The position numbers were made by a program, and so were the translations under genes. A stretch of 34,476 bases of DNA from Hyphomicrobiales bacterium (GTDB lineage: Bacteria > Pseudomonadota > Alphaproteobacteria > Rhizobiales > OSC116): NCBI GenBank assembly GCA_016744975.1, contig JADGDI010000019.1, positions 1-34,476 on the forward strand. Reading direction: 5' to 3'. Shown piece by piece: positions 8,951-18,254 of the stretch. Numbering within the stretch: position 1 is the first letter of the stretch; every line of letters begins with the position of its first letter. The notes beneath the pieces were generated by a model. The model was not told the origin of the DNA, searched no databases, and saw only the letters and a list, made by a program, of their open reading frames with translations.

Positions 8951-9124
8951 TTTAACCCGCTTATTTTTCTAGAAACTTAGTGATGCAAAAACAAAAATGA
9001 CTGGATCTTTATTCAATCTGTCCCAATCATTATACTAAATCTGTAACTGTTTGAATAGTAGATTAAAGTGCATAAATTTAAAAATAAAATAGTCTAATTA
9101 CAAATTAAATATAAGGAATATATC
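8951..9124. promoter_or_regulatory. Divergent MocR/mmsA control region with a direct repeat
   Basis: The 174-base AT-rich gap separates two divergent genes and must hold both promoters. AATCTGT occurs twice in the same orientation, at 9015-9021 and 9038-9044, 23 bases apart. MocR regulators are known to bind direct repeats, so this pair is a candidate operator. AAGGA at the right distance precedes the mmsA ATG at 9125. Confidence 0.45.
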
Positions 9125-10636
9125 ATGAAAATGGTCACACATTTTGTGAATGGCACTACTTGGTCTGGCGAAAGCGCAAGAACAGCAAAAATTTACAACC
9201 CCGCCACAGGCAAATCTATTGGTGAGGTTGCACTGGCCTCTAAAGCCGATGTCGATAAGGTGGTTGATATTGCATTTGAAGCCTTTCAGGCCTGGTCGAT
9301 GACGCCGCCTGCCAAACGTGTGCAAATCATGTTCAATTTTAGAGACTTGTTGCGCAGTAATATAGATGAGCTTGCCGAACTTTTATCATCTGAGCATGGT
9401 AAAACAATTCCCGATGCTAAAGGTGAAATTGATCGCGGCATAGAAGTGATAGAATTTGCTTGTGGTATTCCACATCTTCTAAAAGGTGAATATTCTCAGC
9501 AGGTTGCAAATGGAGTGGATACCTATTCTGTCCGTCAACCACTTGGGGTTATTGCAGGTATTACACCGTTCAACTTCCCCGCTATGGTGCCACTTTGGAT
9601 GTATCCAGTGTCATTGGCCTGTGGTAATAGTTTTATTTTAAAACCATCCGAAAGAGACCCATCGGTAGTAATGCGCATTGCAGAATTATTAGATGAAGCT
9701 GGATTGCCTAAAGGTGTATTTAGCGTGGTAAATGGTGATAAAGAGGCAGTGGATGCGTTATTGGACAACCCAAAGGTCGATGCGGCAAGTTTTGTTGGTT
9801 CAACGAGCATTGGTCATTATATTTATGCGCGCGGCACCAATAATGGCAAGCGCATTCAGGCCTTATGTGGGGCTAAAAACCATCTTGTCATCATGCCTGA
9901 TGCCGATATAGGACAAGTTGCCGACGCTTTAATGGGTAGTGCTTATGGCTCAGCTGGCGAGCGTTGTATGGCGATTTCAGTAGCCGTTCCTGTTGGCAAA
10001 GATACTGCCGATAAATTGATTAATGCTTTAAAGTCGCGAGTTGAAGCGCTGAAAATTGCACCTTATACCGATGCATCTTCTGACATGGGCCCTGTAATTA
10101 CCCAAGAAAGTCTTGACCGAATTAATGGATTTATTGCAGAAGGCATTGAAAAAGGTGCAAGTTTGGTGGTTGATGGACGCGATTTAAAGGTAGATGGCCA
10201 TGAAGGGGGGTATTTTATTGGCGGTTGCTTGTTTGACAATGTCACCACCGATATGTCTATTTATAAGGATGAAATTTTTGGCCCGGTATTAAGTGTGGTG
10301 CGCGCCAATTCTTATGAAGAAGCCGTAGCAATGATTAACAGCCATGAATATGGCAATGGTACGGCCATATTCACCCGTGATGGTGATACCGCGCGTGACT
10401 TTACCACGCGGATTAAAGTTGGTATGGTTGGGGTGAATGTGCCTATTCCCGTGCCTGTAGCTTACCATTCATTTGGTGGTTGGAAACGTTCATTATTTGG
10501 TGATCATCACATTCATGGAATGGAAGGCGTACGCTTTAATACCCATTTAAAAACTGTGACCGAGAGATGGCCGTCAGGTATAAAAGAAGGCGCCGTATTT
10601 AACTTTCATTCGGGCAGCGATACCCATAGCGATTAA
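9125..10636 (+). CDS. mmsA: CoA-acylating methylmalonate-/malonate-semialdehyde dehydrogenase
   Basis: The 503-residue protein is an aldehyde dehydrogenase of the MmsA/IolA group. It has PFNFPAMVP (about 147-155), the coenzyme segment LKPSERDP (about 172-179), and the nucleophile Cys281 in GERCMAIS. In the segment where most aldehyde dehydrogenases have the general-base glutamate it reads CGAKNH (about 248-253), as is typical of the CoA-dependent group. These enzymes convert methylmalonate semialdehyde to propionyl-CoA or malonate semialdehyde to acetyl-CoA, with NAD and CoA and loss of CO2. They serve valine, inositol or beta-alanine breakdown. No other valine or inositol gene lies nearby. 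The divergent MocR regulator, which senses amino compounds, makes a beta-amino acid source attractive, but this is inference. A strong terminator follows. Confidence 0.92.
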   Translation: MKMVTHFVNGTTWSGESARTAKIYNPATGKSIGEVALASKADVDKVVDIAFEAFQAWSMTPPAKRVQIMFNFRDLLRSNIDELAELLSSEHGKTIPDAKGEIDRGIEVIEFACGIPHLLKGEYSQQVANGVDTYSVRQPLGVIAGITPFNFPAMVPLWMYPVSLACGNSFILKPSERDPSVVMRIAELLDEAGLPKGVFSVVNGDKEAVDALLDNPKVDAASFVGSTSIGHYIYARGTNNGKRIQALCGAKNHLVIMPDADIGQVADALMGSAYGSAGERCMAISVAVPVGKDTADKLINALKSRVEALKIAPYTDASSDMGPVITQESLDRINGFIAEGIEKGASLVVDGRDLKVDGHEGGYFIGGCLFDNVTTDMSIYKDEIFGPVLSVVRANSYEEAVAMINSHEYGNGTAIFTRDGDTARDFTTRIKVGMVGVNVPIPVPVAYHSFGGWKRSLFGDHHIHGMEGVRFNTHLKTVTERWPSGIKEGAVFNFHSGSDTHSD

Positions 10637-10666
10637 TCATTTAATTTAAAATCATGGATTAATTAG

Positions 10667-10704
10667 ATGCCTTGTAGATAATTTCTGCGAGGCATTTTTA
10701 TTTT
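10667..10704 (+). terminator. Rho-independent terminator after mmsA
   Basis: The arms ATGCCTTGTAGA (10667-10678) and TCTGCGAGGCAT (10684-10695) pair over 12 positions, including two G-T wobbles, around a 5-base loop. A T-rich run starts directly after the right arm. It lies 31 bases beyond the mmsA stop and 97 bases before glpK, so the two genes are probably separate transcription units. Confidence 0.9.
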
Positions 10705-10791
10705 ATTTTATTTTAATTTCAAAAAGATAAGGCTATTTCTTAGATGAAAATTATATTAGATTATTTAGATAACGACGTTTAAGGGTTAAGT

Positions 10792-12306
10792 ATGAAATTT
10801 ATATTGGCGATCGATCAAGGTACAACTTCAAGCCGTGCAATATTATTTGATGCCAATATGCAAGTTTCAGCAACCTCCCAGCAAGAGTTTAAACAATATT
10901 TTCCAAATTCTGGTTGGGTTGAACATGACCCCAAAGACATTTGGTCAACCACCGTTAAGACCTGCCGCCATGTGATGAATCGTGTTAATTATTCTAATCA
11001 AAATATTATTGCCATCGGCATTACCAACCAGCGAGAAACCACTTTGGTTTGGGATAAGCAAACTGGCGAGCCCATATATAATGCCATTGTTTGGCAGGAT
11101 AGACGCACCACGCAATATTGCGAAGCAATAAAAGCAGCTGGCCATGAAACGTTAATATCCCAAAAAACAGGCCTGCTGGTTGATCCATATTTCTCGGCGA
11201 CCAAACTTAGATGGTTATTTGACAATGTAGATGGCGCATACCAAAAAGCCAAAGATGGGAAATTATTATTTGGTACCATAGACTGTTATTTAATTTGGAA
11301 GCTCACAGGCGGTAAAACCCATGCAACAGATGCAACCAATGCCGCCCGAACCATGCTTTATAATATCCGTGAAGGCAAGTGGGATAAGGAAATTTGCGAG
11401 ATATTCGATATTCCATTGGCAATATTACCAGAAGTAAAGGATTGTTCAGCAGATTTTGGCAAGACAGATAAACTTCTATTCGGACATGAAATTCCAATTT
11501 ATGGGGTAGCCGGAGACCAACAATCTGCAGCAATGGGCCAAGCATGTTTTAAACCAGGAATGCTAAAGTCAACTTATGGCACCGGGTGTTTTGCTTTGTT
11601 AAATACTGGCTCGCAATTGGTAAGTTCCAAAAACCGTTTATTGGGAACTATTGCTTATCAGTTTAATGGGCAACCAACCTATGCAATTGAGGGTAGTATT
11701 TTTAATGCTGGCACTGTTGTGCAATGGTTGCGTGATGGTTTGAAGCTAATTGATAATGCAGGACAAGCTCAAAAACTTGCAGAACAAGCAGACCCAGAAC
11801 AACGCATATATATGGTGCCTGCATTCACTGGACTTGGTGCGCCCTATTGGGACGCTGAATGCCGAGGTGCAATATATGGCCTTACCCGAAATACTGGCCC
11901 AGCTGAATTTGCCCGTGCTGCACTGGAAAGCGTTGCCTATCAAACACGTGATCTGTTAGAGGCAATGCATGGCGACTGGGGCGACCAAAATGTCAATAGT
12001 ATTTTACGGGTTGATGGCGGTATGGCCGCGTCGGATTGGACAATACAGTTTTTGGCCAATATTTTAGGCGTAGCAGTTGACCGCCCGGAGATTTTGGAAA
12101 CCACTGCGTTAGGCGCTGCTTGGTTGGCAGGTGTGCAAGCGGGGTTTTACCCATCGCAACAAGAGTTTGCAAAAAACTGGATGCTTGAACAACGGTTTAA
12201 TGCTGTGATGGATGATGGGCAACGCAATCAGCTCTATATGGGGTGGAAAGAAGCAGTTAACCGCACTTTAACATCAAAACCTAAACAAACCGCTCAATGC
12301 CAGTAA
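10792..12306 (+). CDS. glpK: Glycerol kinase
   Basis: The 504-residue protein is a full-length FGGY-family kinase that phosphorylates glycerol to glycerol 3-phosphate with ATP. It has the N-terminal phosphate loop DQGTTSSR (8-15), the substrate residues RET (81-83) and WQDRR (101-105), GVAGDQQSA (about 240), and [14 protein letters not shown] for nucleotide binding. AAGGG precedes the ATG at a normal distance. There is no glpF, glpD or glpR next to it in the window, which is less usual. Its last 26 bases overlap the 3' end of the convergent fdhD, so the final residues are encoded in DNA that also codes for FdhD. The upstream terminator implies its own promoter in the 97-base gap. Confidence 0.96.
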   Translation: MKFILAIDQGTTSSRAILFDANMQVSATSQQEFKQYFPNSGWVEHDPKDIWSTTVKTCRHVMNRVNYSNQNIIAIGITNQRETTLVWDKQTGEPIYNAIVWQDRRTTQYCEAIKAAGHETLISQKTGLLVDPYFSATKLRWLFDNVDGAYQKAKDGKLLFGTIDCYLIWKLTGGKTHATDATNAARTMLYNIREGKWDKEICEIFDIPLAILPEVKDCSADFGKTDKLLFGHEIPIYGVAGDQQSAAMGQACFKPGMLKSTYGTGCFALLNTGSQLVSSKNRLLGTIAYQFNGQPTYAIEGSIFNAGTVVQWLRDGLKLIDNAGQAQKLAEQADPEQRIYMVPAFTGLGAPYWDAECRGAIYGLTRNTGPAEFARAALESVAYQTRDLLEAMHGDWGDQNVNSILRVDGGMAASDWTIQFLANILGVAVDRPEILETTALGAAWLAGVQAGFYPSQQEFAKNWMLEQRFNAVMDDGQRNQLYMGWKEAVNRTLTSKPKQTAQCQ

Positions 12307-13099
12307 ATATCATCAATTCTTGTTTGTTGGCAAATGCAGCAAATGACATGTTCGCTTGTTTGGCAATTTTCACAGCCATACTGGTTGGTGCGGATATTGA
12401 AATGATAACGGGTGCGCCAATTCTTGCGCATTTTTGCACCAATTCATAGGCAAACCGACTGGTAATCAAAATAAAACCTTCGGTGACATCCACCTCATTT
12501 TCTGACAATGTTCCGATTAGCTTATCAAGTGCATTATGGCGACCAACATCTTCACGGCAAAATAGGATGTTGCCTTCTTTGTCCGCAAAAACCGCTGCAT
12601 GCACCGAAAAACATGCTGTATTTAGTGGCGTATGATTGCGTAAATTAGACTTGGCTTTGTTTATAGCTAGCAATGAAACATTATTGTTAGACTTTACTTT
12701 AGGTAACTTTTCAACAATATGGCTAAGTGAGGTTAAACCACAAACACCACAGCCAGAGGCACCCGCTAGCCTGCGCCTACGGTCGATTATGTTAAACCGA
12801 TCAAACGCGTCATCGCTCAAAGTCACAATAACTTCTTTGCCTTCTTTTATGTTTTTTTGGCGAATTGATTTAATGGCATTTGCTGATTTCACCAAGCCCT
12901 CACTTAAACAAAAACCCCTTGCAAAATCTATTAAATCAAGCGGTGTTGCCAACATAATGGCATAGGTTTCACCATTGATTCTGATCGCAATTGGTGTCTC
13001 TTCAGGCAATTGCCATTGTTGAGTTTGGGTTTGGGATTTATTACCACCAATCATTAAAAATCCATCGGTGGCAATCGAGCCATGCATGTCTTTGGTCAT
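12281..13099 (-). CDS. fdhD: Formate dehydrogenase sulfurtransferase / accessory protein FdhD (FdsC)
   Basis: The 272-residue protein carries the FdhD signature GCGVCG with the CxxC pair C117 and C120. FdhD passes sulfur from a cysteine desulfurase to the molybdenum cofactor, which formate dehydrogenase needs for activity. A C-terminal segment ([13 protein letters not shown] and following) is also typical. Its ATG overlaps the fdsA stop as ATGA (13096-13099), so it is the fourth gene of a tightly coupled operon. Its 3' end overlaps that of the convergent glpK by 26 bases. In operons of the Rhodobacter type a small fdsD gene follows at this point; here the convergent glpK occupies the space. 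Confidence 0.95.
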   Translation of the reverse strand: MTKDMHGSIATDGFLMIGGNKSQTQTQQWQLPEETPIAIRINGETYAIMLATPLDLIDFARGFCLSEGLVKSANAIKSIRQKNIKEGKEVIVTLSDDAFDRFNIIDRRRRLAGASGCGVCGLTSLSHIVEKLPKVKSNNNVSLLAINKAKSNLRNHTPLNTACFSVHAAVFADKEGNILFCREDVGRHNALDKLIGTLSENEVDVTEGFILITSRFAYELVQKCARIGAPVIISISAPTSMAVKIAKQANMSFAAFANKQELMIFTGIERFV

Positions 13100-15969
13100 T
13101 CTGCTGGTAATATCTGTCGTTGTTTTATTGAAAGCTTTGCTAGTTCAGTTTGCCATGACGATATGTCATTGGTCAGCCTTACCTGAACAGCAGTTACTTT
13201 ATATTCTGGGCAACTGGTAGCCCAGTCACTATTGTCGGTTGTTATCACATTGGCACCTGATTCTGGGTGGTGAAACGTGGTATAAACCACACCCGGCTGC
13301 ATACGTTCTGAAATTTCAACCTTCAGAGCGATATTACCCTTGCGCGATGTAATTTTTACCAAATCTCCATTTGAAACACCACGCAATTCGGCATCAATCG
13401 GATGAATTTCTAATATATCTCGCTCTAACCAAACATTATTTTCTGTCCGCCTGGTTTGTGCACCTACATTATATTGAGACAATATACGCCCAGTGGTTAG
13501 CAATAGTGGAAATTTACGGTTGGCTTTCTCGGTAGTTGGGGTGAATTCGGTTACAAAAAACTTACCCTTTCCGCGTACAAATTCGCCAATATGCATAACA
13601 GGCGTACCGTTTGGTGCAGCTTCATTAACAGGCCATTGTAGGCCATCATCTTTGTCCAAACGGTCCAAAGACACATGAGCAAAAGTTGGCATCAATAAAG
13701 CAATTTCATCCATAATTTCCGCTGAATTTTTATAATCCATTGGGTAGCCCATTGCTTTGGCCAAATCTTGCGTGACCTCCCACTCATGCTTGCCAGTCAC
13801 TGGTGGTATGATCTCACGAACACGATTGATACGGCGTTCTGCATTGGTAAAGGTGCCGTTTTTTTCTAAAAAGCTGGTACCTGGTAAAAACACATGCGCA
13901 AAGCGTGCTGTTTCGTTCAAGAATAAATCCTGCACAACCAAACAGTCGAGATTCATTAAAGCAGCTTCTACATGTTGGGTGTCAGGGTCAGATTGGGCAA
14001 TGTCTTCACCTTGCACATACATGCCGCGATATGTACCATCAATGGCATGCTTAAACATATTAGGAATTCGGTAACCAGGTTCATTGTCAATCTCAACGCC
14101 CCAATTGTCTTCAAACTCACCGCGAACGTCATCATCTGCCACGCTTCTATAGCCCGGCAACTCATGCGGAAAGCTGCCCATATCGCACGAGCCTTGCACA
14201 TTATTTTGACCGCGAAGTGGGTTAATGCCCCCGCCGCGTTTGCCTAAATTACCAGTTGCCATTGCCAAATTGGCGATGCCCATAACAGTGGTTGAACCTT
14301 GGCTATGCTCCGTTACGCCTAAGCCATAATAGATACCAGAGGTTTCACCATTCGCGTAGGTTCTCGCCGCAGCTCTAATATCCTCGGCTTTAACACCTAT
14401 AATTTCCTCTTGAATCTCTGGTGCATGTTGTGGTAATGCGACAAATTTTTCCCAAGCCTTAAATGTTTTAAGATCACAGCGCTGATTGACAAATTCTCGA
14501 TCTACCAAATTTTCTGTTACGATTACATGACTAAGTGCATTGATTAACGCTACATTTGTACCTGGTAATAGTGGTAAATGATGGTTCGCCTTGATATGCG
14601 CGCTGCGCACTAAATCAATCTTACGCGGGTCACAAACAATTATTTTGGCACCTTTACGAATTTGTTGTTTCATCCGCGAGCCAAATACTGGATGGGCATC
14701 CGTTGGGTTTGCACCAATCACCAGTATAACATCACTATGCTCAACACTTTCAAAATCTTGTGTGCCAGCGGCGGTACCAAAAGCTTGGTTTAAACCATAA
14801 CCCGTTGGGCTGTGGCATACGCGCGCGCAGGTATCAACATTATTATTACCAAATGCCGCACGAATTAGTTTTTGCACAACCCAGACTTCCTCATTCGTGC
14901 AACGTGATGAAGTGATGCCACCAATGGCTTTTCGGCCATAATCTTTCTGAATGGTCTTTAAGCGCATTGCAGCAAAAGAGATGGCTTCTTCCCAGCTAAC
15001 TTGCCTCCAAGGATCGGTGATATTATCTCTAATCATTGGGTTGGTGATGCGGTCTTTATGGGTTGCGTAACCAAAAGCAAAACGGCCTTTAACGCATGAA
15101 TGGCCTTCATTTGCACCGCCATTTTTATCGGGTATCATGCGCAACACTTTATCACCCTTCATTTGCGCAATGAAAGAGCAACCGACGCCACAATAAGCGC
15201 AAGTGGTTTTAACTTCACGGCTGGGCAAACCCATTTCAAGCACTGGTTTTTCAAGCAAAGCATTGGTCGGGCACGCTTGCACACATGCCCCGCAGGAGAC
15301 GCATTCGCTGGATAAGAAACCTTCAGCAATTCCAGCCACGATCTTAGAATCAAACCCGCGACCTTCGGTTGTAAGTGCGAAACTGCCCTGTACTTCATTA
15401 CAAGCACGTACACAGCGCATGCAGGTAATGCATTTAGATGAAGTGAATGAAAAATAGGGGTTGGTGCCATCCACTTCGCCATTGAAATGATTTTTACCTT
15501 CAAATCCGTAGCGGACTTTTGTTAAGCCAACCGTTGCCGCCATGGCTTCTAATTCACAATCATTTTGTGTATGTTGTTCATCTTTACACGTTGCGTTTGA
15601 AGTTGGGTCAATTGGGTGATCTGACAAATAAAGCTCTAAAACACCTTTACGTAATTTAAGCACATTAGAGGTCTGGGTATTTATCACCATACCCTCTTCA
15701 AACGGTGTGGTGCAAGATGCCGGCAGACCGGTCCTGCCCTCTATTTCAACCACACACATACGGCAAGAACCATGGGCTTTTAGATTATCAGTAGCGCAAA
15801 GTTTAGGGATTTCCACTTCCAGTTGCCGTGCAGCTCGCATAATTGAGGTACCTTTGGCTACGCATATTTGAGTGCCGTCAATCGTGCCGGTAACCATTTC
15901 TAGCGTATCGCCATGTTTGGCGGGTTTAACTTTAGGTGTGCCAAAGTCTTTTTGTTTTACCAAACTCAT
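13096..15969 (-). CDS. fdsA: NAD-dependent formate dehydrogenase, molybdenum catalytic alpha subunit
   Basis: The 957-residue protein oxidises formate to CO2 at a bis-guanine-dinucleotide Mo (or W) centre and passes electrons along iron-sulfur clusters to the FdsBG subunits, which reduce NAD. The domain order is visible. A [2Fe-2S] domain uses C58, C69, C72 and C86, followed by a His/Cys-containing cluster region at about 118-138. Two ferredoxin [4Fe-4S] motifs follow: C180/C183/C186/C190 and C223/C226/C229/C233. The molybdopterin Fe4S4 motif is C257/C260/C264 with C292. The active-site ligand is C385 in RVCHSPTGYG, cysteine rather than selenocysteine. The product is cytoplasmic, with no Tat signal. 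The start and stop overlap the neighbouring genes by 4 bases each, indicating translational coupling. Confidence 0.97.
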   Translation of the reverse strand: MSLVKQKDFGTPKVKPAKHGDTLEMVTGTIDGTQICVAKGTSIMRAARQLEVEIPKLCATDNLKAHGSCRMCVVEIEGRTGLPASCTTPFEEGMVINTQTSNVLKLRKGVLELYLSDHPIDPTSNATCKDEQHTQNDCELEAMAATVGLTKVRYGFEGKNHFNGEVDGTNPYFSFTSSKCITCMRCVRACNEVQGSFALTTEGRGFDSKIVAGIAEGFLSSECVSCGACVQACPTNALLEKPVLEMGLPSREVKTTCAYCGVGCSFIAQMKGDKVLRMIPDKNGGANEGHSCVKGRFAFGYATHKDRITNPMIRDNITDPWRQVSWEEAISFAAMRLKTIQKDYGRKAIGGITSSRCTNEEVWVVQKLIRAAFGNNNVDTCARVCHSPTGYGLNQAFGTAAGTQDFESVEHSDVILVIGANPTDAHPVFGSRMKQQIRKGAKIIVCDPRKIDLVRSAHIKANHHLPLLPGTNVALINALSHVIVTENLVDREFVNQRCDLKTFKAWEKFVALPQHAPEIQEEIIGVKAEDIRAAARTYANGETSGIYYGLGVTEHSQGSTTVMGIANLAMATGNLGKRGGGINPLRGQNNVQGSCDMGSFPHELPGYRSVADDDVRGEFEDNWGVEIDNEPGYRIPNMFKHAIDGTYRGMYVQGEDIAQSDPDTQHVEAALMNLDCLVVQDLFLNETARFAHVFLPGTSFLEKNGTFTNAERRINRVREIIPPVTGKHEWEVTQDLAKAMGYPMDYKNSAEIMDEIALLMPTFAHVSLDRLDKDDGLQWPVNEAAPNGTPVMHIGEFVRGKGKFFVTEFTPTTEKANRKFPLLLTTGRILSQYNVGAQTRRTENNVWLERDILEIHPIDAELRGVSNGDLVKITSRKGNIALKVEISERMQPGVVYTTFHHPESGANVITTDNSDWATSCPEYKVTAVQVRLTNDISSWQTELAKLSIKQRQILPAE

Positions 15970-17498
15970 TCGCTCATCCCTTCTTTAGTTAGCCCAAATT
16001 CCTCGGGGAAATGCTTTAATAAGCTACGCACTGGTTTAGGTGTTAAACCGCCCATTGCACATAACGAGCCCAATTCCATGGTTTCAAATAAATCATCTAA
16101 TAATTTAAAATTTTCTGCTACATTTTGTTTTGTAGCAATTTTGTCTAATATCTCGCCCCCGCGTACCGCGCCAATTCTGCAAGGTGTGCATTTACCGCAT
16201 GATTCTACCTCGCAAAAGTTAAAGGCAAACTTTGCCTGTTGCATCATGTCAATGCTATCATCGAAGACAACAATGCCGCCATGGCCAACCGCACCATCAA
16301 TGGCAGCAAATGCTTCATAATCTAGCGGTATATCAAACTGGCTTGGGTGAATGTAAGAGCCTAGTGGCCCGCCTAATTGCACAGTTTTAATTGGCTTACC
16401 AGTATATGTCCCGCCGCCAAAACCTTCAATCAATTCTCGCAATGTTATACCAAATCCAACTTCAACTAGGCCACCACATTTTATATTACCGCTTAGTTGA
16501 AATGGCAATGTGCCAGTAGAGCGATTAACCCCGAGTTCTGCATAAGCATCTGCGCCCATGGTAAAAATATCAGGCACGGAGGCAAGGGTAATGATATTAT
16601 TTATAATGGTCGGTTTCCCAAACAGGCCTTCAATTGCGGGTAATGGCGGCTTTACGCGCACAGTTCCACGTTTTCCTTCAATGGAGTTTAACATTGAGGT
16701 TTCTTCACCGCATATATATGCACCTGCTCCAATGCGTAATTCCAAGTCAAATGTAATAGCTAAGCCGCCAATATTTTGCCCTAGCCAACCAGCTTGATAA
16801 GCATTTTCAATCGCTCTAGCTAATATCTCTTTGGTATACGGGTATTCACTGCGTAAATAAATATAACCCTTTGTGGCTTGAATAGATGCACCGCAAATAA
16901 TCATACCTTCAATCAGCGCCAAGGGGTTGGTTTCCATCACCAAGCGATCGGAAAAAGTACCACCATCGCCTTCATCAGCATTTGCTGCAACATATTTTTG
17001 GTCGGCTTCAATACCTAAAGTGGTTTTCCATTTAATCCCTGTGGGAAATGCAGCACCACCGCGCCCGCGCAAACCAGACTTTAGCACCCAATCGACAGAT
17101 TCATCACAGCCCAATGAGCAAGCTTTTTTAAGCCCTTCAAATCCGCCCTTGGCGATATAACCATCAATAGATAAGGGATCGCAAATGCCTGCCTTAGCAA
17201 ATATATGGCGGGTTTGCTTTTTGAAGTAATCATGTTCTTCAATCAAACCAATGCATTTATCATGGCCAAAATCTGTTTGAAAGTTTGCTGCAATTAGTGA
17301 GTCAACATCTGCATCGACAATGTTTGAATAGCCAACGCGGCCTTGGTTGCTTTCGACTTCAACCAATGGTTCAAGCCAAGCTGCGCCGCGTGATCCATTG
17401 CGAATGACGTTAAAACCTGCTTTTATAAATTTATCGGCTAACTCATCGGCACCGACCGAAATGCTGGCAGTATCTCTTGGTACATATACCTTGTTCAT
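15966..17498 (-). CDS. fdsB: NAD-dependent formate dehydrogenase beta subunit (NuoF-like, FMN/NADH binding)
   Basis: The 510-residue protein resembles NuoF of complex I with an N-terminal thioredoxin-fold extension of about 110 residues, the usual FdsB form. The FMN-binding loop GLRGRGGAAFPTG is at about 142-154 and the NADH-binding segment ADEGDGGTFSDR at about 174-185. The [4Fe-4S] ligands are C434, C437 and C440 in SCGKCTPC, with C480. It hands electrons from the alpha subunit to NAD. ATGA overlaps join it to fdsG upstream and fdsA downstream. Confidence 0.96.
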   Translation of the reverse strand: MNKVYVPRDTASISVGADELADKFIKAGFNVIRNGSRGAAWLEPLVEVESNQGRVGYSNIVDADVDSLIAANFQTDFGHDKCIGLIEEHDYFKKQTRHIFAKAGICDPLSIDGYIAKGGFEGLKKACSLGCDESVDWVLKSGLRGRGGAAFPTGIKWKTTLGIEADQKYVAANADEGDGGTFSDRLVMETNPLALIEGMIICGASIQATKGYIYLRSEYPYTKEILARAIENAYQAGWLGQNIGGLAITFDLELRIGAGAYICGEETSMLNSIEGKRGTVRVKPPLPAIEGLFGKPTIINNIITLASVPDIFTMGADAYAELGVNRSTGTLPFQLSGNIKCGGLVEVGFGITLRELIEGFGGGTYTGKPIKTVQLGGPLGSYIHPSQFDIPLDYEAFAAIDGAVGHGGIVVFDDSIDMMQQAKFAFNFCEVESCGKCTPCRIGAVRGGEILDKIATKQNVAENFKLLDDLFETMELGSLCAMGGLTPKPVRSLLKHFPEEFGLTKEGMSE

Positions 17499-17950
17499 TT
17501 GGCTGCTCCAATGATCGTTTTTAACCGCTTCGCACTCAAGCGTCCATATATTTTCCCATCAACCAAAGCCGATGGAGCAAGCGCGCAATTGCCTAAGCAA
17601 TAAATAACTTCTATAGCTACATCTTGGTCCATGCCGCATTCAACATCAGACAACATCTTCCTTGACCCCATGGACTGGCAGGCTTCTGATTGGCAAATCT
17701 TTACGATTTTTTTGGCAGGTGGATCGCGTCTAAAATCATGATAAAAAGTAACCACGCCATATACTTCAGCACGTGAAATATTCAGACTATCTGCAATAAT
17801 TTGGTAAGCAGCCTCTGGAATATATTTATTAAAAGCTATAATTGCATGTAATATTTCAAGCAACTGATCTGGTGCATTATCATATTCTGCGCAGATAGAT
17901 TTAATTTTTGTGCGAATTGGATGCATGTCTAAAATACTAACCATTGTCAT
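17495..17950 (-). CDS. fdsG: NAD-dependent formate dehydrogenase gamma subunit (NuoE-like [2Fe-2S])
   Basis: The 151-residue protein is a thioredoxin-fold [2Fe-2S] subunit homologous to NuoE. The four ligands are C86 and C91 (CQSEAC) and C118 and C122 (CLGNC). It is the first gene of fdsGBA-fdhD. GAGGGG lies just upstream. Of two close start codons, the ATG at 17950 is three bases from it and the ATG at 17944 is nine; either is workable, and two residues are at stake. The operon promoter should lie in the 300-base gap before it. Confidence 0.95.
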   Translation of the reverse strand: MTMVSILDMHPIRTKIKSICAEYDNAPDQLLEILHAIIAFNKYIPEAAYQIIADSLNISRAEVYGVVTFYHDFRRDPPAKKIVKICQSEACQSMGSRKMLSDVECGMDQDVAIEVIYCLGNCALAPSALVDGKIYGRLSAKRLKTIIGAAK

Positions 17951-18254
17951 TTACCCCTCAACAATCAACTCAACATGCAGATATTCATGATGACCTCTTG
18001 ATGATATCACAAAATCAATAGTTTTAAATCGTTTTAATCTGATACAGAATTAACAATAAATAATAAGAATTTTCAAGCTCGATACCGAAGAATCTACCGT
18101 CACAAAAGAATATTTTACCAGCACACTCTCAAAATTGACTAAAATAAAGCATGAGCTTTTCGATAACCTACTCCGGGTACTGGATTAAATGAGGATTTAA
18201 TTCCCGTGACATCTACAATATGCACATATTTTGAAACCTTAAACCATAATATAA
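17951..18254. other. Intergenic region between pta and the fds operon
   Basis: This 304-base stretch holds no credible gene. It must carry the fds promoter and the 3' end of the xsc-pta transcript. Near pta, GGATTAAAT (18182-18190) and ATTTAATTC (18195-18203) form a hairpin of about nine pairs, one of them a G-T wobble, with a GAGG loop. No T-run follows it on the minus strand, so it is a weak terminator candidate. Nearer fdsG are the palindrome TGATATCA (18002-18009) and TTGAT/ATCAA arms around it (17998-18018), possibly an operator. Confidence 0.4.

Noticed and set aside
13968-15503. Several open frames on both strands inside fdsA
   Set aside because: They overlap a full-length enzyme with all its metal-binding motifs; none has a plausible start signal or recognisable protein.
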